In this document: positions 14,573 to 21,571 of the stretch, piece after piece
Position numbering within the stretch: the first letter of the stretch is position 1
How the letters are laid out: the number at the start of each line of letters is the position of its first letter
Source: an uncultured Ruminiclostridium sp.
Lineage (GTDB): Bacteria; Bacillota; Clostridia; Oscillospirales; Ruminococcaceae
Reading direction: 5' to 3'
Length of the DNA: 21,571 nt
Assembly (NCBI GenBank): GCA_910588335.1
Contig: CAJUQV010000034.1
Coordinates: forward strand, 1 to 21,571
Translations under genes and position numbers: made by a program
The notes under the pieces: model-generated
Told to the model about the DNA's origin: nothing
What the model saw: the letters and a program-made list of their open reading frames with translations, nothing else
The model's database searches: none

Positions 14573-15604
14573 ATGATATTGGCGGATAAGATTATTAACC
14601 TAAGAAAAAAGAGCGGAATGTCACAAGAGGAGTTGGCGGAGAAAATGAATGTTTCACGACAGGCCGTCTCCAAATGGGAGGGCGCTCAAAGTATACCGGA
14701 GTTGGAAAAGATATTGCAGTTGGGGCGTATTTTCGGGGTTACAACAGATTATTTGCTTAAAGACGAGATAGAGTTTGAGGAGTTTTCGGGAGAAAGCGAT
14801 TCGGATAAGGTGCGGGTAGTAACCTTAGCGGAGGCAAACGAGTATCTTGAACAGAGAAAATCGTCGTCGGCGAAGATTGCCGTTGGTACATTTTTGTGTA
14901 TATTGTCAGTAATTCCTTTATTGTTTTTAGGTGTTCTTTATGAGGAAAAACCCGGTTTTTTGCCGCTGTACGAAAATTTCGCCATGGCGTTGGGACTGAT
15001 ACTGATGTTTGTTATTGTGGCCGGCGCGGTTTGTCTTTTTCTTGTTTGCGGTTTTAAAAACGCTCCTTTTGAGTTTCTGGAGAAGGAGCCATTTGAGACA
15101 GAGTACGGCGTAAAAGGAATGGTAAAGGAAAAGCAAAAGGAATACCATGATACTTATGTGAAATTCAATCTAATAGGCACATGTATCTGCATTTTGTCAC
15201 CGATTTCGCTGTTTGTGGGGGCATTCAGTGAAAATGAGCTGTTTATGGGGATAATGCTGTCGGTAATGCTGCTTACGGCGGGAATAGGAGCCATGTTTTT
15301 CATTCTGGCGGGGGTCAGGCATGAAAGTATGCAAAAGCTGCTGAAGGAAGGAGAGTATTCGGAAAAGGCAAAAAAAAGAAGCGGTCTGCGCGGGGCGGTT
15401 TTTACCACCTATTGGTTGTTGGCAACAACGATATATTTGGTGCTGCTCTTTGCGTCCAACGATTGGCAGAATGTTTCAGGAAGCTGGCATGACAACAGAA
15501 CATGGTTGGTCTGGGTTATAGCGGCGCTTCTGTTTCCCGTTGTAGTAACAATTTGCGGTCTTATTGAAAAGAAAACGGAAGAGAAAAGGGAAAAAGAAAA
15601 ATAA
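14573..15604 (+). CDS. XRE-family regulator fused to a six-segment membrane domain
   Basis: A 343-residue protein. Residues 1-65 are a Cro/CI-type helix-turn-helix (IINLRKKSGMSQEELAEKMNVSRQAVSKWEGAQSIPELEKI, then GVTTDYLLKDE). After an acidic linker come six hydrophobic segments (around AVGTFLCILSVIPLLFLGVL, MALGLILMFVIVAGAVCLFL, IGTCICILSPISLFVGAF, GIMLSVMLLTAGIGAMFFIL, TTYWLLATTIYLVLLFA and WVIAALLFPVVVTICGLI), ending in a highly charged Lys/Glu tail. The arrangement, common in Firmicutes, implies a DNA-binding protein tethered to the membrane that senses an envelope or membrane signal; the target is unknown. AAAGGA lies 8 bases before the ATG. It stands alone between parC and fhs; the direct repeats upstream may be its own site. 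Confidence 0.88.
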   Translation: MILADKIINLRKKSGMSQEELAEKMNVSRQAVSKWEGAQSIPELEKILQLGRIFGVTTDYLLKDEIEFEEFSGESDSDKVRVVTLAEANEYLEQRKSSSAKIAVGTFLCILSVIPLLFLGVLYEEKPGFLPLYENFAMALGLILMFVIVAGAVCLFLVCGFKNAPFEFLEKEPFETEYGVKGMVKEKQKEYHDTYVKFNLIGTCICILSPISLFVGAFSENELFMGIMLSVMLLTAGIGAMFFILAGVRHESMQKLLKEGEYSEKAKKRSGLRGAVFTTYWLLATTIYLVLLFASNDWQNVSGSWHDNRTWLVWVIAALLFPVVVTICGLIEKKTEEKREKEK

Positions 15605-15629
15605 AAAATATTAAAGTTAAATAAAAATG

Positions 15630-15658
15630 TTGCCTTTTTTTATAAACTGTGATATAAT
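15630..15658 (+). promoter_or_regulatory. Promoter of the fhs operon
   Basis: TTGCCT and TATAAT are separated by 17 bases. Transcription should begin near 15665, giving a leader of about 105 bases that contains a long hairpin. Confidence 0.75.
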
Positions 15659-15675
15659 GTAAAAAAGAAAATAAA

Positions 15676-15725
15676 AAACTGCAAAAGTCCTGCTACTTTA
15701 TAATGCGGCAGGGCTGTTGCAGTTT
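15676..15725 (+). promoter_or_regulatory. Long two-tier hairpin in the fhs leader
   Basis: An outer 9-bp stem (AAACTGCAA with TTGCAGTTT) and an inner 7-bp stem (GTCCTGC with GCAGGGC, one G-U pair) are separated by a 2x2 internal loop, with a 14-base apical loop. It starts about 10 bases into the predicted transcript and ends about 45 bases before the fhs ATG. No T-run follows, so it is not a plain terminator. It does not resemble the tetrahydrofolate riboswitch as I know it. It may stabilise the mRNA or be a regulatory element. Confidence 0.55.
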
Positions 15726-15770
15726 AAAAGCTTTTTAATATGTTCTGAGTTATGCGGACGGAGGGAAACA

Positions 15771-17450
15771 ATGCTTACAGATATCGAAATAGCGCAGAGG
15801 GCGCAGCTTAAAAAAATCAAGGATATTGCCTTGGATCTGGGGATAACCGAAGATGAGCTGGAGCCTTACGGTCACTATAAGGCAAAGATCACCGAGGCTT
15901 GCATACAAAGGCTTTCGGATAAGCCCGACGGTAAGCTGATTCTTGTTACTGCCATAAATCCCACTCCTGCCGGAGAGGGAAAAACCACTACCAGTATAGG
16001 TCTTGCCGAGGGTATGTATAAGCTTGGGAAAAAAGCGGTTCTGGCGCTTCGGGAGCCGTCGTTGGGGCCTGTTTTCGGCATAAAGGGCGGCGCTGCCGGC
16101 GGCGGGTATGCTCAGGTGGTTCCGATGGAGGATATTAACCTGCATTTTACCGGAGATATGCACGCGATTACGTCGGCCAACAATTTGCTCTGCGCGCTTC
16201 TTGACAATCACATTCAGCAGGGAAACGCTTTGAATATCGATCCGCGCCGTATACAGATAAAAAGGTGTCTTGATATGAACGATAGGGCGCTGAGAAACTG
16301 TATTGTGGGATTGGGTACAAAAATGGACGGCGTTCCGAGAGAGGATCATTTCTGTATTACCGTTGCCACCGAAATTATGGCAATTTTATGTCTTGCCTCC
16401 GACTTGAAGGATTTAAAGAAAAGACTCGGAAATATACTGACAGCTTATACCTATGACAATAAACCCGTTTTTGCGAAAGACCTGAATGCTGTGGGATCAA
16501 TGACGGCACTGCTCAAAACGGCGATAAATCCTAATCTGGTTCAGACTTTGGAAAACACTCCGGCAATAGTTCACGGCGGGCCGTTTGCCAATATCGCTCA
16601 CGGCTGCAACTCGGTCAGGGCAACCAAGCTTGCTATGAAATTAGGCGATTATGCAGTTACGGAAGCGGGCTTTGGATCCGATTTAGGTGCGGAGAAATTT
16701 TTTGATATAAAATGCCGCTTCGCCGGGCTGAAGCCAAGCTGTACGGTGCTTGTGGCTACCATACGTGCGCTTAAGTATAACGGAGGGGTTCCAAAGGAGG
16801 AGCTTTCGACGGAAAATCTTGAGGCTCTCAAAAAGGGAATAGTAAACTTAAAAACTCATATTGAAAATCTGCACAAGTACGGAGTACCCGTAGTTGTGGC
16901 CATAAATCACTTTTACACCGATACCGAAGCGGAAATACAGTATATTAAAGATTTTTGCAGTGAAGCGGGCACCGCTGTGGCTTTCTCCGACGTGTTTCTG
17001 AACGGAGGGGATGGCGGAAGGGAGCTGGCGCAGGCTGTTATTGATACTATTGACAGATGCGATGGCTGTCAGACGGACTTTAAACCGCTGTACGACGAAA
17101 AACTCACCGTTAAGGAAAAGTTGGATATTATTGCCGGGGAAATTTACCGTGCCGATGGAGTCACATATACTTCACAGGCAGAAAAGTCAATAAAGGAAAT
17201 AGAAGCGCTGGGGTATGGCGAAACTCCGGTTTGCGTTGCCAAAACGCAATACTCGCTTTCGGACGATCCCAAAAAGCTTGGGAAACCGGAAGGATTTACC
17301 GTTACAATACGGGATGTTAAGCTGTCTTCGGGAGCGGGATTTGTGGTAGCATACGCCGGAGATATAATGACTATGCCCGGACTACCAAAGGTGCCGGCGG
17401 CAAACAATATTGACGTTGACGATACGGGCAATATAACGGGACTGTTCTGA
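15771..17450 (+). CDS. fhs: Formate-tetrahydrofolate ligase
   Basis: A 559-residue cytoplasmic enzyme that makes 10-formyltetrahydrofolate from formate, tetrahydrofolate and ATP, feeding one-carbon units to purines and, in anaerobes, the folate branch of acetogenic or purinolytic metabolism. The P-loop is NPTPAGEGKTTTSIG (about 63-77). Other family blocks are LREPSLGPVFGIKGGAAGGGYAQV, DMHAITSANNLL, LGGDGG-like FLNGGDGGRELAQAV and the C-terminal GDIMTMPGLPKVPAA. Length equals the family's 555-560. I use the ATG with GGAGGG five bases upstream; an open extension of 18 codons runs through the leader hairpin. The stop overlaps the tsaE start by one base. Confidence 0.97.
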   Translation: MLTDIEIAQRAQLKKIKDIALDLGITEDELEPYGHYKAKITEACIQRLSDKPDGKLILVTAINPTPAGEGKTTTSIGLAEGMYKLGKKAVLALREPSLGPVFGIKGGAAGGGYAQVVPMEDINLHFTGDMHAITSANNLLCALLDNHIQQGNALNIDPRRIQIKRCLDMNDRALRNCIVGLGTKMDGVPREDHFCITVATEIMAILCLASDLKDLKKRLGNILTAYTYDNKPVFAKDLNAVGSMTALLKTAINPNLVQTLENTPAIVHGGPFANIAHGCNSVRATKLAMKLGDYAVTEAGFGSDLGAEKFFDIKCRFAGLKPSCTVLVATIRALKYNGGVPKEELSTENLEALKKGIVNLKTHIENLHKYGVPVVVAINHFYTDTEAEIQYIKDFCSEAGTAVAFSDVFLNGGDGGRELAQAVIDTIDRCDGCQTDFKPLYDEKLTVKEKLDIIAGEIYRADGVTYTSQAEKSIKEIEALGYGETPVCVAKTQYSLSDDPKKLGKPEGFTVTIRDVKLSSGAGFVVAYAGDIMTMPGLPKVPAANNIDVDDTGNITGLF

Positions 17451-17887
17451 TGGAAAAATTTATTTCGGAAAGCGCTTCGGATACGGTAAGGATAGGGAAG
17501 GAATTTGCCAAAAAGTTAAAAGCGGGGGACGCGGTGCTTTATAGAGGTGAAATGGGGGCAGGGAAGACTTATTTTACAAAGGGAATTGCCAAGGCTTTCG
17601 GGATAGCCGAAGAGGTTACGAGTCCCACATTTGCGCTTATAAATGAGTATTATGGGGAATTAAACATATTTCATTTTGATTTGTTCAGGATCACGGGATT
17701 TGACGATCTGTACGGGATAGGTTTTTTTGATTATTTCGACAGAAACGGGGTTTTGTGTATTGAGTGGAGCGAAAACGTACCGGATATTGCCGAATATTTT
17801 GATACCGCATATGAAGTGGATATCAGAAAAATCGGCGAGAAAAGGCGGGAAATTTTCATAGATATTGCTTCACCAAGTAACTATTGA
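17450..17887 (+). CDS. tsaE: tRNA t6A biosynthesis ATPase TsaE
   Basis: A 145-residue P-loop protein that works with TsaB and TsaD to attach threonylcarbamoyl to A37 of ANN-reading tRNAs. Walker A is GEMGAGKT (33-40); the switch-like TSPTFALINEY and FHFDLFRI, then LCIEWSEN (Walker-B region) are all typical, and the length is usual. Its ATG overlaps the fhs stop (TGATG), so translation is probably coupled; the ribosome binding site is weak. tsaB follows after an unusual 156-base spacer. The tsaD partner gene is not in this window. Confidence 0.94.
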   Translation: MEKFISESASDTVRIGKEFAKKLKAGDAVLYRGEMGAGKTYFTKGIAKAFGIAEEVTSPTFALINEYYGELNIFHFDLFRITGFDDLYGIGFFDYFDRNGVLCIEWSENVPDIAEYFDTAYEVDIRKIGEKRREIFIDIASPSNY

Positions 17888-18043
17888 AGATTTTGTGCGC
17901 CGAACGGCTGTAGAAAGACAAGGAAGAAGATCACAGAAATATGCGCATATTTCAAGGGCTTCTGACGAAGTATTTCGGCAGCCGGGCAAGCAGAAAAATT
18001 CAAGAGTTAATTGGGGAAGCAATAATATAAAAAGGAAGCAAAT
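17888..18043. other. Palindrome-rich non-coding spacer between tsaE and tsaB
   Basis: It contains a perfect 18-bp palindrome GAAATATGCGCATATTTC (17936-17953), GCCGAACGGC near the left end and TTTCGGCAGCCGG near the right, which are complementary to each other in two alternative ways. Such structure inside an otherwise tight operon suggests a small structured RNA, a processing site or a miniature inserted element. I do not recognise it. A 61-codon ORF crosses it from a TTG inside tsaE but has no ribosome binding site. Confidence 0.5.
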
Positions 18044-18748
18044 ATGTTGATTTTAGGTCTTGACGCTTCGGCGGTGGCGGGTTCCTGTGCTTTATGCGAG
18101 ATAAGCGGAGAAAAAACAATGCTTATTTCCGAAAGCTTTGTTAACACAAAGTTAACCCATTCACAGACGCTGCTGCCTATGACGGAAAATATGCTGAAAA
18201 GCGTTGGAATAAATATAAGCAATGTTGAACTGATAGCTGTTACCGCAGGTCCCGGCTCCTTTACGGGAATAAGAATAGGCGTTTCGGCTGCAAAGGGGTT
18301 GGCTTATGCTCTGGATATTCCCTGTGCGGGAGTTTCCACACTGCATTCATTGGCGTTTAATTGTCTTGGAACGGAGGGGATTGTCTGCGCCGTTATGGAC
18401 GCGCGATGCAGTCAGTTTTATAACGCTTTATTTTCAGTGAAGGGAAGTACCGTAACAAGGATTACTCCGGACAGAGCTGTTTCTGTTGAAGCGCTTCGAT
18501 CGGAACTTATAAATAATTATGGCGATTGCAAAATAACGCTTGTGGGAGACGGGGCGGAACTTGCTTATAATACTTTAAATGACGTAAAAGTCGAATTGGC
18601 GCCCGTGGGTACAATGTTTCAAAGGGCATCGAGCGTTTGCTTCGCTGCTCCCGAATACGATCAAATTTCCGCACGAAACCTTTTACCGGTATATTTAAGG
18701 CTTCCCCAAGCGGAAAGAGAACGATTGGCGAAAATCAATAAAGAATAA
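18044..18748 (+). CDS. tsaB: tRNA t6A biosynthesis protein TsaB
   Basis: A 234-residue ASKHA-fold pseudo-enzyme that scaffolds TsaD and TsaE in threonylcarbamoyladenosine synthesis. It opens with ILGLDASAVAGSCAL, carries SFVNTKLTHSQTLLPMTENML and the strongly diagnostic VTAGPGSFTGIRIGVSAAKGLAYAL, then AVMDARCSQFYNALF. Length is normal (about 225-240). AAGGAAG lies five bases before the ATG. In many Firmicutes rimI and tsaD follow; here the next gene is rpiB, so the cluster has been rearranged. Confidence 0.95.
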   Translation: MLILGLDASAVAGSCALCEISGEKTMLISESFVNTKLTHSQTLLPMTENMLKSVGINISNVELIAVTAGPGSFTGIRIGVSAAKGLAYALDIPCAGVSTLHSLAFNCLGTEGIVCAVMDARCSQFYNALFSVKGSTVTRITPDRAVSVEALRSELINNYGDCKITLVGDGAELAYNTLNDVKVELAPVGTMFQRASSVCFAAPEYDQISARNLLPVYLRLPQAERERLAKINKE

Positions 18749-18785
18749 TCCTGCGTATGCAGACAGAAAGGAAGGTCTGTTTAAA

Positions 18786-19211
18786 ATGATTGTTTTAGGC
18801 AGCGACAGTGCGGGAACCGAGTTAAAAAAATTCCTTATTGAATTCCTTAAGGAAAACAATTATGATTTTATCGACTGCGGTGAGGAGAAGGACTATCCTG
18901 ATATAGCCGAAACCGTTTGTAAAAAAGTAGTTTCGGGAGAGGCTGAAAATGGAGTTTTGGTTTGCGGTACCGGAATAGGGATTTCAATATCCGCAAACAA
19001 GATAAAGGGTATCAGAGCCGCCTGCTGCACCGATTATTTTTCCGCAAAATATACAAGGTTACATAACGACGCCAATGTAATTTGCATGGGCGGCCGTGTT
19101 ATAGGACAGGGGCTTGCCAAAGAACTTCTGAATGTATTTTTAAATACCGAATTTGAAGGCGGACGTCATGCCGCGCGAGTTGAAAAAATAAAGAAACTGG
19201 AGGACAAATAA
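18786..19211 (+). CDS. rpiB: Ribose-5-phosphate isomerase B
   Basis: A 141-residue cytosolic isomerase interconverting ribose 5-phosphate and ribulose 5-phosphate. It has the catalytic cysteine in VLVCGTGIGISISANKIKGIRAA, the sugar-phosphate site YTRLHNDANVICMGGRVIG with the active His, and the C-terminal FEGGRHAARV. The N-terminal motif reads GSDSAG where RpiB proteins usually have (G)xDHAG/DHVG; the Asp is kept but the His is Ser. LacA-type relatives vary at this place but lack the CGTGIG cysteine. AAAGGAAGG precedes the ATG by 10 bases. Spaced 37 bases after tsaB and 5 before upp, so co-transcribed. Confidence 0.92.
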   Translation: MIVLGSDSAGTELKKFLIEFLKENNYDFIDCGEEKDYPDIAETVCKKVVSGEAENGVLVCGTGIGISISANKIKGIRAACCTDYFSAKYTRLHNDANVICMGGRVIGQGLAKELLNVFLNTEFEGGRHAARVEKIKKLEDK

Positions 19212-19216
19212 CTTCT

Positions 19217-19852
19217 ATGGAAATGCTCAAAATTCTTGATCACCCACTTCTTCAGCACAAGGTGTCACTTTTAAGAGACAAAAACACCGGTTCAAAGGAA
19301 TTTCGTGAATTAGTTTCGGAAATAGGTATGCTTATGACCTACGAAGCTACCCGCGATTTGCCTTTAAAGCAGGTTGAAGTGCAGACACCCATAGCGATAG
19401 CTAAAACGAACATCATCTCAGGCAGAAAGATTGCCTTTGTTCCCGTTCTAAGAGCAGGACTCGGTATGGTAACGGGTGCGGTTGAGCTTGTTCCCGCTGC
19501 AAAAGTAGGACATATTGGCATTTGTCGTGATGACGATCACGACGACGGAAGCGTTAAGGCATATTATTGTAAGCTTCCGTTTGATATAAAAGAACGCGAT
19601 GTTATTGTCATGGACTTAATGTTAGGCACAGGAGCAACCGCAGTTAAAGCTATCAATATGGTTAAAGAAAGCGGAGCGCGTTCTATAAAATTTATGACGG
19701 TAGTTGCCTGTCCCGAAGGAGTAAGAGCGGTGCATGGCGTTCATGCCGATGTGACTATTTACTGTGGAGCATTGGATACCGGACTGAATGATGATCTTTA
19801 TATCGTTCCCGGAATAGGTGACGGTGGAGACAGGATCTTTGGTACCAAATAA
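19217..19852 (+). CDS. upp: Uracil phosphoribosyltransferase
   Basis: A 211-residue salvage enzyme that makes UMP from uracil and PRPP. N-terminus ILDHPLLQHKVSLLRDKNTGSKEFRELV, then FVPVLRAGLGMV and the C-terminal uracil-binding YIVPGIGDGGDRIFGTK are diagnostic. The PRPP loop reads MDLMLGTGATA (132-142) instead of the common DPMLATGGSA, a Pro-to-Leu change and three conservative ones, so it is a somewhat divergent member. GGAGG is 13 bases before the first ATG and 19 before a second (two codons in), so the first is preferred. RpiB supplies ribose 5-phosphate for PRPP, a sensible neighbour. Confidence 0.95.
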   Translation: MEMLKILDHPLLQHKVSLLRDKNTGSKEFRELVSEIGMLMTYEATRDLPLKQVEVQTPIAIAKTNIISGRKIAFVPVLRAGLGMVTGAVELVPAAKVGHIGICRDDDHDDGSVKAYYCKLPFDIKERDVIVMDLMLGTGATAVKAINMVKESGARSIKFMTVVACPEGVRAVHGVHADVTIYCGALDTGLNDDLYIVPGIGDGGDRIFGTK

Positions 19853-19876
19853 TTTATCCGCTTAAAACAACATATA

Positions 19877-19925
19877 ATATAATTAAAAAGGAATTGCTGC
19901 AATGGCAATTCCTTTTTAATTATAT
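19877..19925. terminator. Bidirectional 21-bp terminator
   Basis: A perfect 21-bp stem (core AAAAAGGAATTGC) with a 7-base loop lies between the convergent upp and surface-protein genes. The stem's own A and T tracts provide a T-run after the hairpin on both strands, so it should stop both transcripts. Confidence 0.9.
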
Positions 19926-19935
19926 ATTGTTTATA

Positions 19936-21132
19936 TTACTTTTTCTTCTTAAGAACAATTATTACGATAACAACAATTACAATTACTACTGCGGCGATAA
20001 TACCGATAATCAAACCCACATTTGTTGAAGAAGAGCTGCTTGCAGGTGCTGCGGTTGTTGTTGCAGCGGGTTCGGCAGAAGTGGTTTCCTCATTGTTTTC
20101 CTCGGCAGCGGAGGTTTCGGGGGCTGAGGTATCTTCCGTAGTGTCTTCTTCGGCGGGAGATGTGGGAACATAAGGCTGGGAAAGATCGTCGATTATGGCG
20201 TTGAGTTCGGTTTCATCGACCTTATTTCCAAGACCGTCAAACGCTATAATAATGTTACCGTCAATATCCTTACATACAAATGCACGAACTTTAAGGTTAA
20301 GAGCAAAATCGTTACCCCATTCCTGAATGCCTGCCTGATAGCATTCGCCGCCGGAAGGCCATACCAAATCTTCGCCGGAGGTATCATTAGCAACATCATA
20401 GGTTAAAGAATAGGCAAATTTTCTAATATATTCGGCACGAAGTTTTTTTGTGTAATCAACGGTTCCTGTGTTAGTACCACTTTCAACGCCTTCGGGTGAA
20501 TCTCCTTCTTCGGGAAGCCCCCACCATTCATTATTGGGCCAGTTATATTTCGCGAACATTGTTACAGCGGGAACTTTATTGCCAAATTCATCCTGAGATT
20601 CTTCTTTATAAATGGGAGAATCCGACTGGCTTCCAATAGTACCTCCGTTAGCGGAATAAATAAAACTGCCGCCGAATCCGTCGATTGCCGGATCGTAAAG
20701 ATCGAGATCAATTGCGAGACTTTCATCAACACCCTTTACAAGCTCCATATATGTGGTAAATGAAGCTATCTGTGTAACATCAATGCCATAATCCGTTGGG
20801 GGTTTGCCTTCAGCTTCGTTGCCAACATTATAAAGCTGGATAAGCCAGTTGGCGTCAATAGTCAAACCGGGAGCAGGCTGTTCTTCAGCACACTTACCGA
20901 TAACGTTTCCGTCAGCATCAACAACGGTGATATTGTCATCGCTTAATGTACCTATTACGGTTTCTCCGTCGAGAAGCTGTCTTTTTTTAGCATCTAAAGT
21001 TCCGAGTACGTTTCCATTTTCGTCGGTAACTTCTGCTTTAGGCACATAAATAGCCGCACTTGCAGATACTGCCAATGCGCTTACGGTCAGTACCGAAGCA
21101 ATAGCAGCCGCTAAAACTTTCTTTAGTTTCAT
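19936..21132 (-). CDS. Secreted, C-terminally membrane-anchored surface protein
   Basis: A 398-residue protein, domain function unknown. Residues 1-26 are a signal peptide (KLKK, hydrophobic core, SASA cleavage). Next is a short beta-repeat region with two related units around VTDENGNVLGTL and VVDADGNVIGKC. The central 200 residues are a Trp/Asp/Asn-rich extracellular domain (GFGGSFIYSANGG, NWPNNEWWGLPEEG, DLVWPSGGECYQAG) that I do not recognise. A linker rich in Thr, Ser, Glu, Pro and Ala (about 320-370) leads to one strong transmembrane helix (GLIIGIIAAVVIVIVVIVII) and a KKKK stop at the end. No LPxTG sorting signal is present, so it should sit in the cytoplasmic membrane facing outward. 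I use the ATG with GGAGG seven bases upstream; 17 more codons are open before it. Confidence 0.8.
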   Translation of the reverse strand: MKLKKVLAAAIASVLTVSALAVSASAAIYVPKAEVTDENGNVLGTLDAKKRQLLDGETVIGTLSDDNITVVDADGNVIGKCAEEQPAPGLTIDANWLIQLYNVGNEAEGKPPTDYGIDVTQIASFTTYMELVKGVDESLAIDLDLYDPAIDGFGGSFIYSANGGTIGSQSDSPIYKEESQDEFGNKVPAVTMFAKYNWPNNEWWGLPEEGDSPEGVESGTNTGTVDYTKKLRAEYIRKFAYSLTYDVANDTSGEDLVWPSGGECYQAGIQEWGNDFALNLKVRAFVCKDIDGNIIIAFDGLGNKVDETELNAIIDDLSQPYVPTSPAEEDTTEDTSAPETSAAEENNEETTSAEPAATTTAAPASSSSSTNVGLIIGIIAAVVIVIVVIVIIVLKKKK

Positions 21133-21190
21133 TTCATTTCCTCCATAAAATTTTTTTAAGTACAAAAAATAAGCAAATAGCATTTTAAGC

Positions 21191-21204
21191 TAACTTATAA
21201 GTTA
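21191..21204. promoter_or_regulatory. Palindrome TAACTTATAAGTTA at the transcription start (operator candidate)
   Basis: A perfect 14-bp palindrome abuts the -10 box of the surface-protein gene and covers the expected transcription start, a classic repressor position. Which protein binds is unknown. Confidence 0.5.
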
Positions 21205-21233
21205 ATTATAACTTAAAGAAAATGTAAATTCAA
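21205..21233 (-). promoter_or_regulatory. Promoter of the surface-protein gene
   Basis: TTGAAT (21233-21228) and TATAAT (21210-21205) on the minus strand with a 17-base spacer, giving a leader of about 65 bases before the ATG. Confidence 0.7.
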
Positions 21234-21571
21234 TAGATAAATTCACCAATACTTTTTTTGTAATATTGTAGATATCTTACATTCTTTTTGATTATAATTT
21301 AGCTAAATTAACTTATTTTTTATTAAAGATGAGCAAAACACCAAAAAATATGAACACGAAACAAAACATTAAAACTAAAGACGGCAGTTTCTAAAAAATG
21401 AAACAACAAAACAAACCATGTCACAAAAACAACAAAGCCAAGTAAAAAATATAGTGAATAATTATGCATAACGTTTAGCGGATTTCAAACAGCGAACAGA
21501 AGCTTCAGACTTAAAAGAAACCGCCGCAGAAGCAACAGCAAGCAGCGCAATGTGAGCAATCGTATTCAAAT
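21234..21571. other. AT-rich right edge, no firm gene
   Basis: Contains a perfect 16-bp palindrome TAATTTAGCTAAATTA (21295-21310), a run of A-rich sequence with several start-stop mini frames lacking ribosome binding sites, and, at the very edge, a minus-strand open frame that enters from outside (next entry). Confidence 0.5.
21462..21571 (-). CDS. Possible 3' end of an ORF entering from the right edge
   Basis: The minus strand is open from the window edge to TAA (21464-21462), giving about 35 residues including HIALLAVASAAVSFKSEA and a basic end LKSAKRYA. The base composition is more GC-rich than the flanking spacer, as expected of coding DNA. Too little to name; it may equally be chance. 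Confidence 0.3.
   Translation of the reverse strand, partial: LNTIAHIALLAVASAAVSFKSEASVRCLKSAKRYA

Noticed and set aside
15660..15770. Tetrahydrofolate riboswitch before fhs
   Set aside because: The leader hairpin lacks the conserved sequence blocks I know for that riboswitch, which usually controls folate transport genes.
17865..18050. 61-codon frame spanning the tsaE-tsaB spacer
   Set aside because: Starts with TTG inside tsaE without a ribosome binding site and runs through strong palindromes; better explained as non-coding structure.
21332..21470. Three short plus-strand frames (about 15-21 codons) of Lys/Asn/Gln-rich peptides
   Set aside because: Unlike the micro-ORFs near 7 kb they have no ribosome binding site or promoter; A-rich sequence gives such frames by chance.

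Overview
The window looks like a low-GC Gram-positive chromosome, most likely a gut-type clostridium of the Ruminococcaceae/Oscillospiraceae kind. This rests on AT-rich spacers, AAAGGAG-type ribosome binding sites, several GTG/TTG starts, textbook sigma-A promoters with 17-base spacers, and genes such as formate-tetrahydrofolate ligase and WYL and XRE-membrane regulators. The species is an inference; no rRNA or tRNA gene is present to fix it.

Layout. The left edge holds the decayed tail and probable right end of an IS1182-type insertion sequence. A divergent unit follows: a DUF1349 protein and an MFS permease on the minus strand, facing an AraC-type regulator on the plus strand. Next is a tight minus-strand operon of four genes (DUF3795, a CxxC-rich unknown, DUF2461, a YcaQ-like winged-helix protein), with a WYL-domain regulator just upstream. 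About 790 bases without a conventional gene then hold the most unusual structure of the window: a perfect-consensus promoter driving two tandem, related micro-ORFs of 14 and 15 codons that both end in Pro-Pro-stop. These are followed by a GC-rich segment and a boxA-like motif that lead towards the WYL gene. A 45-codon hydrophobic ORF with a good ribosome binding site lies antisense to this transcript.

Beyond a strong terminator hairpin lies serC-serA (serine synthesis, minus strand). From about 10 kb to 19.9 kb the plus strand carries a divergent type IIA topoisomerase pair (ParE-like and ParC-like, with a 40-codon ORF bridging them), an XRE regulator fused to six membrane segments, and the run fhs-tsaE-tsaB-rpiB-upp (one-carbon metabolism, tRNA t6A modification, ribose-5-phosphate isomerase, uracil salvage). 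That run ends in a 21-bp bidirectional terminator. The right end is a minus-strand gene for a secreted, membrane-anchored surface protein with a palindrome at its promoter, followed by a gene-poor AT-rich edge.

How the genes work together. Most of the window is housekeeping: serine supplies one-carbon units that Fhs can also provide from formate, TsaE and TsaB act in the same tRNA modification, and RpiB and Upp both feed PRPP/nucleotide supply. The accessory parts are the AraC/MFS/DUF1349 unit, the four-gene operon with its WYL regulator and micro-ORF leader, the XRE-membrane regulator and the surface protein. The best candidates for something undescribed are the micro-ORF locus at about 6.73-7.23 kb, the ParC-like protein that naturally carries Ile at the quinolone serine position, and the palindrome-rich non-coding spacer between tsaE and tsaB.
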